Source of the DNA: Acidimicrobiia bacterium
Lineage (GTDB): Bacteria > Actinomycetota > Acidimicrobiia > IMCC26256 > PALSA-610
DNA: 64,000 nucleotides
Assembly: GCA_036271555.1 (NCBI GenBank)
Contig: DATBAK010000026.1
Location: 62,001 to 126,000 of the forward strand
Direction of reading: 5' to 3'
Shown here: one piece after another, positions 55,697 to 63,979 of the stretch
How the letters are laid out: each line of letters starts with the position of its first letter
How positions within the stretch are numbered: position 1 is the first letter of the stretch
Notes under the pieces: model-generated
What the model saw: only the letters and a program-made list of their open reading frames with translations
What the model was told of the DNA's origin: nothing
The model's database searches: none
Translations under genes and position numbers: made by a program

Positions 55697-58414
55697 TCAG
55701 GTGAGTCTGGGGTCGGTCGCCTCGGGATCCAGCTCGTAGCGGCGGATCGCCTCTTCGACGGTCTCGGCCTTCACGTCCCCCTGCTGCGCGAGCGCGTCGA
55801 GCACGGCGACGACGATGTGCGCGGCGTCGACCTCGAAGTGGCGGCGCAACGCGGTGCGGACGTCGGAGAAGCCGTAGCCGTCGGTGCCGAGCGGCACGAA
55901 CGGCCGGGGCACGAAGCGGCCGATCTGGTCGGCCACGAGCTTGACGTAATCGCACACCGCGACGACCGGGCCCTCGGTCCCGCCGAGCTGCTCGGTGACG
56001 TACGGCGTCCGCGGCGGCTCGGTCGGGTGCAGCCGGTTCCAGCGCTCGCAGTCGAGCGCGTCCTCCCGCAGCAGCTTGTACGACGTCGCGCTCCACACGT
56101 CGGCCGCGACGTCCCAGTCCTCGGCGAGCATGCGCTGCGCGTCGAGCGCGCCGTTGAGCAGCGCGCCGCTGCCGAGGATCTGCGCTCGGTGCGCGCGCTC
56201 ACCCTCCGGTGCCTCGCGGTACCGGTAGAGACCGCGCACGATGCCGTCCTCGACACCCTCGGGCATCGGCGGCTGCGAGTAGTTCTCGTTGTAGAGCGTG
56301 AGGTAGTAGAAGCAGTCCTCGGGCTCGGGTCCGTACATGCGCTCGATGCCGTCGCGCACGATCACCGCGACTTCGTACGCAAAGGCCGGGTCGTAGGCGC
56401 GGCAGTTCGGTACCGCGGCCGCGAGCAACTGGCTCTGACCGTCGCAGTGCTGGAGCCCCTCGCCGGTGAGCGTCGTGCGACCCGCGGTCGCGCCGAGCAG
56501 GAAGCCGCGGCCGCGCGCGTCGCCGAACGCCCAGATGAGGTCGCCGACGCGCTGGAACCCGAACATCGAATAGAACGTGAAGAACGGGATCATCGGATAC
56601 GACCACGTCGAGTACGCGGTGCCCGCCGCGGTGAACGACGCCATTGCGCCGGCCTCCGTGATCCCCTCCATGAGGATGCGGCCGTTGTTCGCCTCGCGAT
56701 ACGACAGCAACAGCCCCGCGTCGACCGGCTCGTACTGCTGCCCGAACGGCGCGTAGATCTTGAAGTCGCTGAACAGCGCGTCCATACCGAACGTGCGCGC
56801 CTCGTCGGGGATGATCGGCACGACGCGCGCGCCCCACTCCGGTTCCTTCAGCAGGATCTTGAGCAGCCGCGTGAACGCGGTCGTCGTGGACGCCTGGATC
56901 TTCTCGCCGGTGCCCGCGAGCAACGGCTCGATGATCTCGGGCTTCGGCATCACGAACGTCTTGGCCCGCACGACCCGCTCGGGCAGGTAGCCGTCGAGCG
57001 CGCGCCGGCGCTCCATCAGGTACTTGTACTCGGGCGAGTCCTCGCCGGGGTGGAAGTACGGCGGCACGTCCTCGCCGAGTTGCTCGTCGGTGAAGTCGAT
57101 GTGCAGCCGGTCGCGGAACTCCTTGCGCTCCGCGATCGTCATCTTCTTGATCTGATGCGTGGAGTTGCGGGCCTCGAAGTCGGGACCGAGCGTCCAGCCC
57201 TTGATCGTCTTCGCGAGGATCGCGCTCGGCGCGCCCTCGTTCTCCACCGTCGTCTTGTACGCCGCGTAGAGCTTGCGGTAGTCGTGACCACCGCGCGGCA
57301 GCTTCTGCAGATCGTCGTCGCTGAGGTGCTCGACCATCTGGCGCAACCGCGGGTCGGGACCGAAGAAGTGCTCGCGGATGTACGCGCCGGACTCGACCGC
57401 GTACTTCTGGAACTCGCCGTCGACCGTCGTGTTCATCTTGTTCACGAGCACACCGTCGACGTCACGCGCGAGCAGCTCGTCCCACGCGCTACCCCAGATC
57501 ACCTTGCAGACGTTCCAACCCGCGCCGCGGAAGCTCGACTCGAACTCCTGGATCACCTTGCCGTTGCCGCGCACGGGTCCGTCGAGCCGCTGCAGGTTGC
57601 AGTTGACGACGAAGATGAGGTTGTCGAGGCGCTCGCGCGCGGCGAGCGAGAGCGCGGCCATCGCCTCGGGCTCGTCCATCTCGCCGTCGCCGACGAAGCA
57701 CCACACACGCGCCTTGCTCGTGTCGACGAGCCGGCGGTTCAGCAGATAGCGGTTGAAGCGGGCTTGGTAGACCGCGGAGAGCGGGCCGAGGCCCATCGAG
57801 ACGGTCGGGAACTCCCAGAAGTCGGGCATGCGCCGCGGGTGCGGGTAGCTCGGGAGGCCGTGACCCGTGGTCTCGCGTCGGAAGTTGTCGAGCTGGTCCT
57901 CGGTGAGGCGGCCTTCGAGGAAGGCGCGTGCGTAGATGCCGGGCGCGGCGTGACCCTGCACGTAGATCTGGTCGCCGGCGCCGCCGTCGGCCTTGCCGCG
58001 GAAGAAGTGGTTGAAGCCGACTTCGTAGAGCGCGGCCGCGGACGCGTAGGTCGAGAGGTGACCACCGAGGCCGTCGAAGCGGTGATTCGCGCGGTCGACC
58101 ATCGCGACCGCGTTCCAACGGATGAACGCGCGGATGCGGCGCTCGATGTACTCGTCACCCGGGAACCACGGCTCTTGCTCGGGCGCGATCGAGTTGATGT
58201 AGTCGGTCTGCACCATCGCGGGGACGCCGACGCCCTTCTCCCGCGCGCGCTCCATGAGACGCGCGAGGAGGTAGTGCGCGCGGGAGCGACCCTTGATGTC
58301 GATGATCGCGTCGAGCGACTCGAGCCATTCGGTCGTCTCGCTCTGATCGATGTCCGGCAGCTGATGGACAGAGCCGTCGATGAACACGGGCCCTCCCGGG
58401 GGTTTCGAGGGCAT
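55697..58414 (-). CDS. aceE: Pyruvate dehydrogenase E1 component, homodimeric
   Basis: Thiamine-diphosphate enzyme decarboxylating pyruvate and acetylating lipoyl-E2. 905 residues, the single-chain homodimeric form. SAAALYEVGFNHFFRGKADGGAGDQIYVQGHAAPGIYAR, the TPP motif GDGEMDEPEAMAALSLAARERLDNLIFVVNCN, EGITEAGAMASFTAAGTAYS, and a C-terminal domain with GTDGYGFSD. Actinobacteria also use this type in pyruvate and 2-oxoglutarate metabolism. No E2/E3 genes are adjacent. The 95 bases upstream, shared with the divergent cupredoxin gene, hold its promoter. Confidence 0.96.
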   Translation of the reverse strand: MPSKPPGGPVFIDGSVHQLPDIDQSETTEWLESLDAIIDIKGRSRAHYLLARLMERAREKGVGVPAMVQTDYINSIAPEQEPWFPGDEYIERRIRAFIRWNAVAMVDRANHRFDGLGGHLSTYASAAALYEVGFNHFFRGKADGGAGDQIYVQGHAAPGIYARAFLEGRLTEDQLDNFRRETTGHGLPSYPHPRRMPDFWEFPTVSMGLGPLSAVYQARFNRYLLNRRLVDTSKARVWCFVGDGEMDEPEAMAALSLAARERLDNLIFVVNCNLQRLDGPVRGNGKVIQEFESSFRGAGWNVCKVIWGSAWDELLARDVDGVLVNKMNTTVDGEFQKYAVESGAYIREHFFGPDPRLRQMVEHLSDDDLQKLPRGGHDYRKLYAAYKTTVENEGAPSAILAKTIKGWTLGPDFEARNSTHQIKKMTIAERKEFRDRLHIDFTDEQLGEDVPPYFHPGEDSPEYKYLMERRRALDGYLPERVVRAKTFVMPKPEIIEPLLAGTGEKIQASTTTAFTRLLKILLKEPEWGARVVPIIPDEARTFGMDALFSDFKIYAPFGQQYEPVDAGLLLSYREANNGRILMEGITEAGAMASFTAAGTAYSTWSYPMIPFFTFYSMFGFQRVGDLIWAFGDARGRGFLLGATAGRTTLTGEGLQHCDGQSQLLAAAVPNCRAYDPAFAYEVAVIVRDGIERMYGPEPEDCFYYLTLYNENYSQPPMPEGVEDGIVRGLYRYREAPEGERAHRAQILGSGALLNGALDAQRMLAEDWDVAADVWSATSYKLLREDALDCERWNRLHPTEPPRTPYVTEQLGGTEGPVVAVCDYVKLVADQIGRFVPRPFVPLGTDGYGFSDVRTALRRHFEVDAAHIVVAVLDALAQQGDVKAETVEEAIRRYELDPEATDPRLT

Positions 58415-58509
58415 GATCGGCAGGTCGGCGGGTCATTCGGAGTGCCCGCGTGATGCGTTCAGCCTAAGACCTCCTGAACCCCGTTCGGTTCCACTGCGTA
58501 TGTCGCAGC

Positions 58510-58869
58510 ATGCTCACGACACTCCCCCGCCGCATCGCCACTCTCGCCGCCGTCGCCGCGCTCGCAATCGCGCTCTCCGCGTGTGGGAGCAGCGGCAACA
58601 AGGCCGGTGCGAGCAGCGGCTCCGGCAAGTCCGACACGATCTCGATCAAGAACCAGGTGTTCACGACGGGATCCGCGAGCGCGGGCAACACGATCACCGT
58701 CGCGAACAACGACTCCGTGACGCACACGGTGACCGCCGACGACGGCAAGAGTTTCGACGTGCAGATCAAGGCCGGCCAGACCGCGACGTTCATGGCCCCG
58801 GCGACCGGCACCTACAAGTTCCACTGCAAGATCCACTCGAACATGCACGGCACGCTGACGGTCACGTGA
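58510..58869 (+). CDS. Small cupredoxin (plastocyanin-like) lipoprotein
   Basis: 119 residues. Lipobox LSAC with Cys25, then a Gly/Ser-rich spacer. A short blue-copper-type domain follows: H72 (SVTHTVTADDG), C106, H109 and M112 (KFHCKIHSNMHG). These provide the four type 1 copper ligands in the usual order. It probably carries electrons or binds copper on the outer face of the membrane. No partner oxidase is next to it. Confidence 0.88.
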   Translation: MLTTLPRRIATLAAVAALAIALSACGSSGNKAGASSGSGKSDTISIKNQVFTTGSASAGNTITVANNDSVTHTVTADDGKSFDVQIKAGQTATFMAPATGTYKFHCKIHSNMHGTLTVT

Positions 58870-58874
58870 TCGCG

Positions 58875-58905
58875 GGTCGCGCTCGCCGCTCCGAACGCGG
58901 GATGG
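58875..58905 (-). repeat. Dispersed intergenic repeat, copy J
   Basis: Minus-strand reading: CCATCCCGCGTTCGGAGCGG, then CGAGCGCGACC. It starts 5 bases after the stop codon of the cupredoxin gene and lies in the 63-base gap before the convergent CoA-transferase. Confidence 0.6.
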
Positions 58906-58932
58906 CCGCGAGCGCGTCCGGTGCCGTGCGAC

Positions 58933-60126
58933 CTACGCCACGACCCCCGCGGCGCGCAGCTCGGCGATGCGCGGTCCGTATCCGATCTCCTCGAGCACCG
59001 CGTCGGTATCTGCCCCGAGCGCAGGTGCGGGACCGCCGAGCTCGGGTCGGTGCTCACCGAACTGCGCGGGGTGCCGCGGCTGGCGCATGCGGCCGACCAC
59101 CGGCGACTCGGAGTCGACGAGCAGTCCGATCGCCTGTGCGTGCGGATCGCTCGCGAGCTCGTCGGGCGCGACGACGACCCCGCAGGGCACCTGTTCCGCC
59201 TCGAGCGCGCCGATCGCGGCGGCGGTCGTCATCGTCGCGGCCGACGCGTAGCACTGCTCCATGATCTTCCCGGTGAGCTCGCGATGCTGCATGCGCTCCA
59301 CGATCGTCGCGATGCGCGGATCGTCGTAGCCGCCGACGTCGAACGCGCGGCACATGCCCGCGAAGTTCGCGTCCGACGTCGGAGTGCAGATCCCCCACCC
59401 GTCGAGGAAGCGAAACGGCCGGAAGTTCTGCACGAAGCTCGACGGGCGGCTGCGGTCGGCATCGAGCAGCAGCTCGTTCCCGGCTGCGTCGGCCCAGAGG
59501 AACGACACGACCGCGTCGAGCATCGTCATCTGGAGGTGGGTGCCGCCCGCACCGCGCTCGCGCGCGAAGAGCGCGGCCGTGATCGCCTGCGCCGCGTAGA
59601 GCGCGGTGACCTTGTCGGCCGCGGTCTGGTTGAGGAATTGCGGCGTGTTCGTGCCCGCGGCGGCCTGGTTCGCGGCGAAGCCTCCGTAGGCCTGGATGAC
59701 GGTGTCGTACGCGCCCTTGTGCGCGTACGGGCCGACGGGGCCGAAGCCCGAGAGCGACACGTAGACCAAGCGGTCGTTCGCGGCGCGCAGGTCGTCGGGA
59801 CCGATGCCGAGGCGCTCGACCACTCCCGGCCGGAAGTTCTGCACGAACACGTCGGCGTCGGCCGCGAGCGCGCGCACGATGTCGCGGCCATCGGGCGCGT
59901 GCGCGTCGACGGCGAGGCTGCGCTTGCCGCGGTTGCACGCCTGGTAGAGCGCGCTCATGCCGTTCACCGCCACTCCGACGTAGCGCCCGATGTCGCCGAA
60001 GCCCGGGCGCTCGACCTTGATCACCTCCGCACCCTGATCCGCGAGGAGCGCGACCGCGTAGGGCCCGGTGAGCGCGATCGAGAGGTCGACGATCTTCACG
60101 CCGTCGAGCGGTCGGTCCGTTCTCAT
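58933..60126 (-). CDS. CaiB/BaiF-family CoA-transferase
   Basis: Type III CoA transferase moving CoA between carboxylates. 397 residues. MRTDRPLDGVKIVDLSIALTGPYAVALLADQGAEVIKVERPGFGD holds the start and the Asp/Gly loop. NRGKRSLAVDA, VYVSLSGFGPVGPYAHKGAYDTVIQA and GGTHLQMTMLDAVVSFLW are family features. The nucleophile is the Asp in the first half, as known for FRC/CaiB. It starts at the ATG that ends the leader ORF (ATGA). The substrate is unknown. Confidence 0.92.
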   Translation of the reverse strand: MRTDRPLDGVKIVDLSIALTGPYAVALLADQGAEVIKVERPGFGDIGRYVGVAVNGMSALYQACNRGKRSLAVDAHAPDGRDIVRALAADADVFVQNFRPGVVERLGIGPDDLRAANDRLVYVSLSGFGPVGPYAHKGAYDTVIQAYGGFAANQAAAGTNTPQFLNQTAADKVTALYAAQAITAALFARERGAGGTHLQMTMLDAVVSFLWADAAGNELLLDADRSRPSSFVQNFRPFRFLDGWGICTPTSDANFAGMCRAFDVGGYDDPRIATIVERMQHRELTGKIMEQCYASAATMTTAAAIGALEAEQVPCGVVVAPDELASDPHAQAIGLLVDSESPVVGRMRQPRHPAQFGEHRPELGGPAPALGADTDAVLEEIGYGPRIAELRAAGVVA

Positions 60127-60149
60127 GGTCGCACTCGCTCCATCCTCAT
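60123..60149 (-). CDS. Eight-codon leader ORF coupled to the CoA-transferase gene
   Basis: ATG AGG ATG GAG CGA GTG CGA CCA TGA encodes MRMERVRP. Its GGAGGT lies at 60159-60164 with a 9-base spacer, and its TGA overlaps the CoA-transferase ATG as ATGA. It is the strongest ribosome-binding site in this leader, so ribosomes could load here and re-initiate at the gene. It is too short to call a protein-coding gene with confidence. Confidence 0.35.
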   Translation of the reverse strand: MRMERVRP

Positions 60150-60172
60150 GCGGCTCCGACCTCCGGCGCTCG
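60146..60172 (-). repeat. 27-base duplicated ribosome-binding leader, copy 2
   Basis: Minus-strand copy identical to 26513-26539 (CGAGCGCCGGAGGTCGGAGC, then CGCATGA). Here the ATG opens the eight-codon leader ORF, which is followed by a partial repeat element (GGAGCGAGTGCGACCATGAG). Confidence 0.8.
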
Positions 60173-60231
60173 GTCCGGACGCCGCGAGACGGTTGCACTG
60201 CGACCGCGCCTGCAGTCTGCGCCTGGCCGGC

Positions 60232-61332
60232 TCATTGTTCGAACTCCGAGCTCGTGCGCTCCCGACCGCCGGGACCGCTGTACGCGAGTCCGTAGCCGGG
60301 CTCGACCGTGAACGTCGGCATGTCGACCGACGCGCGCGCGGCGCGCCACGACGCGATCAGCGCGTCCTCGGCCGCGTAGTCGAACGGATCGGTGAGCACC
60401 ATCTCCTCCATCCCCCCGGGTTCGCACGGATGCTCGGCCAACCAGCGCGCGGTGTGCGCGAGCGCGCGGCGCGCCGGTACGACATCGTGATAGCCGAGAT
60501 GGTGCCGCAGCCGCGTCAGGTCGAGCACGCGGTGGGTCGGAAGCGGCTGGGTCAACAGCGGCCGTGCCGGCACCGCGAGCTCGTACGGCATCGACACGAT
60601 CTCCAGCTCGTGGTCGAGCGCGCCCGCGACGACGTCGATCACCTGGCGGATCGACAGCACCTCTTCGTCACCACAGTTGAAGATCTTCCCTGCCGCGGCG
60701 TCGGGCCGGTCGATCGCGAGCAGGAGCGCGTGCGCGAGGTTCTCGGTGTAGCCGTGGTGGTGCAGCGTGAGTCCCTCGTCGGGAACGATGATGCGATCGC
60801 GACCGTCGAGCACGCGGCGCACGACGAGCCATTCACGCGGCGCGAGCTGGTACGGGCCGTACACGTACGGATAGCGGAAGTGCGCCGCGGTCGGGTGGTG
60901 CGCGAACACCGCTTCTTCGGTGCGCGCGATGCGGTAGCCCTTCTCGTCGCCGTCGTCGATTCCGGCGGTCGGCGCCTGTTCGTCGACGGGTATCGGCACG
61001 CCGTCGTCGACGAACGGGTTCATCCAGCCGCGGTACGCGGGCACACCGCCCACCGACACGAACTGCCCGCAACGGCCTTCGGAGCGCGCGGCGATGCGGC
61101 GCAACCGCCCGTACATCGCGACGACGACGTCGTAGGTCGCGCCGTCGAACACCGCGTGCAGACCCTCGTCGGTGTACGGATCGTGGTGCAGGTGGACGAC
61201 GTTCTCAGGGGTCTCCGCGCGCTCGTGCGTACCGCGATGGACGATCGTGACCTCGTAGCCGCGCTCGACGAGACCCCGCACGAGCGGCACGCCGGTCGGG
61301 CCGGTGCCGCCGACGACGAGCGCGTGCGTCAC
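60232..61332 (-). CDS. NAD(P)-dependent epimerase/reductase of the extended SDR type
   Basis: 366 residues. The dinucleotide-binding VVGGTGPTGVPLVRGLVERGYEVTIVHRG opens the Rossmann fold. The catalytic Tyr/Lys motif in its usual YxxxK form is not obvious; the FRYPYVYGPYQLAPREWLVVRRVLDGRDRI part is typical of the NAD-dependent epimerase family. The start is GTG at 61332. It lies behind the Coq4-like gene with a 15-base gap and ahead of the CoA-transferase, so the three may be co-transcribed. Confidence 0.85.
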   Translation of the reverse strand: MTHALVVGGTGPTGVPLVRGLVERGYEVTIVHRGTHERAETPENVVHLHHDPYTDEGLHAVFDGATYDVVVAMYGRLRRIAARSEGRCGQFVSVGGVPAYRGWMNPFVDDGVPIPVDEQAPTAGIDDGDEKGYRIARTEEAVFAHHPTAAHFRYPYVYGPYQLAPREWLVVRRVLDGRDRIIVPDEGLTLHHHGYTENLAHALLLAIDRPDAAAGKIFNCGDEEVLSIRQVIDVVAGALDHELEIVSMPYELAVPARPLLTQPLPTHRVLDLTRLRHHLGYHDVVPARRALAHTARWLAEHPCEPGGMEEMVLTDPFDYAAEDALIASWRAARASVDMPTFTVEPGYGLAYSGPGGRERTSSEFEQ

Positions 61333-61347
61333 GAAAACGGTCGGCGA

Positions 61348-62550
61348 CTACGCGACAGTCGGAGACGCGCCGAACGAGTCGTACAGGCGGCCTTCCAACG
61401 CGGCGAGCTCCTGGCCGTGTGCGTACTGGAAGGGCGACATGCCGCCGGCCTCCCACGGACTCACGGAACCGCACTCGATCGCGTGCAGCGACTTCGGCAG
61501 CAAACCGAGATCGGCGCGCACGTCGTCGATCGGCGAGTCTGCGTACGCGAACCAATCCGTCGCGAGGAGATCGGTCTCGTCGCTGCGGCCGTGGTCGTCG
61601 AGGTGCCACGCGAGCTTGGCACCGCGATACATCGCGTCCGCCAGGCGCGTGGCCATGTGCTCGGGGTCGCGCGAGATGTGTCCCCGGTCGTACTCGAAGA
61701 AGCCGTTCGCGGCGTCGAAGAAGTAGCCCGTCTCGAACAGACCGAGCACCATCGCGAGCAACGAGAATGCCCCGGGGTCGTCGTTACAGCGCGAGATGAG
61801 GCCGAACACCTCGATCTCGCACTCCACCGTCGAGCCGTAGTCGGCGAGCACGTGCACCCAGTCGTGCTGCGCGAGCATCGGCGGCGCACTCTCGCGATCA
61901 CCCGGAAACGTGAAGCCGCGAGCCGTGTAGAAGCGCCACACGCCCTGCCCGAGCGAGCCCTCGGGACACCGCGCGAGCGCGGCCCAGCGCGCGCGGAGGT
62001 CCGGGTCGTGACAGGCGCGCTGCCACGCATCGGTGAGCGCGGTCGTCGTGTGGAGGTGGTCGGGCGGGCGTTCGACGATCTTGCGGAAGTAGCCGGAGCG
62101 CTGGAAGTCGATGAGCGCGAGCCCGAGCGAGCCGTGCGAGAGCCGCCGCGCGACGTGCATGAGCTGATCGCACACGCCGAGCCGCTTGGCGTAGCCCTCG
62201 ACGCGCTCGGGGACATCGGGCGGCAACGGCACGAGCAGCAGCTCCGCGAGCAACATCATCTGGACCATGCGAATGCGGAACTCCGCGCTGCGGTAGCGCA
62301 TCGACTCGCCGAACTCGTCGGGACCGACCGGCTCGCCGGCCGTCGCCTCGACGACCACACCGGTCATCGATTCGACGAGCGCGTTCAGCACTGCGCGCTG
62401 CACGGGCGTCAGACCGCTCGGGTGACCACCGGGCGCGACCGCGGTCGCGACGCTGCGCATCGTCAGCTCGACCTCTTCACGAACCGGGGGCTGACGGTTC
62501 TCGACGTCGGGAGTCGGGAACGGGATCGGTCCGTCCACGAGCGGTTGCAT
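61348..62550 (-). CDS. Coq4-like protein
   Basis: 400 residues. The region CPEGSLGQGVWRFYTARGFTFPG is followed by H229-D-x2-H233-x11-E245 (HDWVHVLADYGSTVECE). This is exactly the HDxxHx11E metal motif of Coq4, the protein that organises the CoQ biosynthetic complex in eukaryotes and some bacteria. The other parts are helical and give no further match. Actinobacteria normally use menaquinone, so its function here is uncertain; a sterol, retinoid or quinone-like lipid substrate is possible. ATG at 62550; the 151-base upstream gap is shared with the HNH gene. Confidence 0.75.
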   Translation of the reverse strand: MQPLVDGPIPFPTPDVENRQPPVREEVELTMRSVATAVAPGGHPSGLTPVQRAVLNALVESMTGVVVEATAGEPVGPDEFGESMRYRSAEFRIRMVQMMLLAELLLVPLPPDVPERVEGYAKRLGVCDQLMHVARRLSHGSLGLALIDFQRSGYFRKIVERPPDHLHTTTALTDAWQRACHDPDLRARWAALARCPEGSLGQGVWRFYTARGFTFPGDRESAPPMLAQHDWVHVLADYGSTVECEIEVFGLISRCNDDPGAFSLLAMVLGLFETGYFFDAANGFFEYDRGHISRDPEHMATRLADAMYRGAKLAWHLDDHGRSDETDLLATDWFAYADSPIDDVRADLGLLPKSLHAIECGSVSPWEAGGMSPFQYAHGQELAALEGRLYDSFGASPTVA

Positions 62551-62672
62551 CGCCGCGGAGTCTAGAGAGTGTCGCAAGGCGCGAGATCGCGTTTCGTGAA
62601 GCCCTCCGTGCAGCACCCACGTGCGGTGGTAGCGAGCATCGCGGCTGTTTTCATTGCGTTTTCAGCTGGTAA

Positions 62673-62688
62673 TCGAACGTGTGTTCGT
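62673..62688 (+). promoter_or_regulatory. LexA/SOS box before the HNH gene
   Basis: TCGAAC-GTGT-GTTCGT, one mismatch from the mycobacterial and actinobacterial consensus TCGAAC(N4)GTTCGA. It ends 13 bases before the ATG, with TAGGCT (62690-62695) as a possible -10, so repression by LexA would block the promoter. Confidence 0.7.
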
Positions 62689-62701
62689 GTAGGCTGACGG
62701 C

Positions 62702-63979
62702 ATGGTGTCGCGGGCGGTCGAACGGTTGCGGGAGGCGATCGACGAGCTCGCGGCGGAGGACGTCGACGGTCTGTCGCAGCGCGCGGTGCTGGCCGACTTG
62801 TGGCGCGAGCTGGCGCGGCTCGATGCGCAGTTCGCCCGGCGGCTGGCCGAGCTCGACGTCGCCGCGGAGTGGTCGGTCGACGGCGCCCGCTCCGCCGCCG
62901 GATGGCTCGCCGCGCACACGCGAGCGACCAGCGGTGAGGCACACCACCGCGTGAAGGTCGCGCGCCAGATCGCCGCGATGCCGATCGCACGCATGGCGTG
63001 GGAACGGGGCGCGATCGGGACCTCGCACGTCGCCGCGCTGACGAAGGTGCGCAGCGCGGCCGGCGCCGACGCGCCGTTCGCCGTCTTCGAGCCGCAACTC
63101 GTCGACGTGGCGTGCGCGGGCCGACCCGACGACGTCGCGAACGTCGGCAAACAGTGGCGCGACGCCCTCGACAACGACCTCGACCGCGACGGCGCGAACG
63201 ATTGCGACGTCGACCACGATCGACGCGCCGTCCGCTTCTCTCGCACGGTCGGCGGCGTCGGGGTCCTCGACGGAACCTTCGACACGGAAGACGCGGAGAT
63301 CATCGAAAAAGCTCTGAAACGCAGCTATGTCCGCGCGCACGCCGCCGGCGATCCCCGGACGCCGGCGCAGCAGCGGTCCGACGCGATGGCCGAGATCTTC
63401 CGCCACTACCTCGACGACCAGCCGCGGGGCACGAACCGGCCGCACGTGATCTACGTCGTCGGCGTCGACACGCTCAGCGGCGAGGCGGTCGGACTCTGCG
63501 GCACGCTCGACGGCAACCGAGTCTCGCCGGAGACGCTTCTCCGGATCGCGTGCGACTCGATCTCGGAGATCCTCGTGGTCGACGCCAAGGGTGTGCCGCT
63601 CGCCATGGGTCGCACGACGCGCACGTTCACGCCCAGCCAGTACCGGTCGATCATGGCGCGCGACGGCGGCTGCCGTTTCCCCGAATGCGCTGCCCGCCCC
63701 GACGACTGCGAAGCCCACCACGCGCGCTTCTTCGAGCACGGCGGGGCGACCGATGTCGACAACGGGTTCGCGGCGTGCAAAGGCCGCGGCCACCATCGGC
63801 TGATCCACGAAGGCGGCTGGACGGTGACCGGCGACCCGAACGGCGAGCTCTCGTTCTACGACCCCGACGGTCGGCTCCGCGGCACGACGACACCGCGCAC
63901 GCATCCCCCGCCGATCCTCACGCAGGCAGGACGGGATCGCGAACGAACCCGTGAGCGCGTCCGACAGCTCGTCGCGTGA
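62702..63979 (+). CDS. DUF222 (13E12-type) HNH endonuclease-domain protein
   Basis: 425 residues. The N-terminal DUF222 domain is helical (SQRAVLADLWRELARLDAQFARRLAELD, with AAGWLAAHTRATSGEAHHRVKVARQI). The HNH domain near the C-terminus is CRFPECAARPDDCEAHHARFFEHGGATDVDNGFAACKGRGHHRLIHEGGW. It contains the DNG Asn and the final His residues, so it looks active. The usual LLCRxHHRLVHEG is replaced by CKGRGHHRLIHEG. A LexA-type box precedes it, matching the DNA-damage response of mycobacterial 13E12 repeat genes. It may be part of a mobile family. Confidence 0.9.
   Translation: MVSRAVERLREAIDELAAEDVDGLSQRAVLADLWRELARLDAQFARRLAELDVAAEWSVDGARSAAGWLAAHTRATSGEAHHRVKVARQIAAMPIARMAWERGAIGTSHVAALTKVRSAAGADAPFAVFEPQLVDVACAGRPDDVANVGKQWRDALDNDLDRDGANDCDVDHDRRAVRFSRTVGGVGVLDGTFDTEDAEIIEKALKRSYVRAHAAGDPRTPAQQRSDAMAEIFRHYLDDQPRGTNRPHVIYVVGVDTLSGEAVGLCGTLDGNRVSPETLLRIACDSISEILVVDAKGVPLAMGRTTRTFTPSQYRSIMARDGGCRFPECAARPDDCEAHHARFFEHGGATDVDNGFAACKGRGHHRLIHEGGWTVTGDPNGELSFYDPDGRLRGTTTPRTHPPPILTQAGRDRERTRERVRQLVA

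Noticed and set aside
58921-62565. A plus-strand open frame of about 1200 codons
   Set aside because: It is antisense to the CoA-transferase, epimerase and Coq4-like genes, with no domain and Arg/His-rich composition typical of shadow frames.
62702-63979. DUF222-HNH gene as a homing element or insertion sequence
   Set aside because: No terminal inverted repeats, target duplication or transposase is visible in the window. It is kept as a chromosomal HNH gene.
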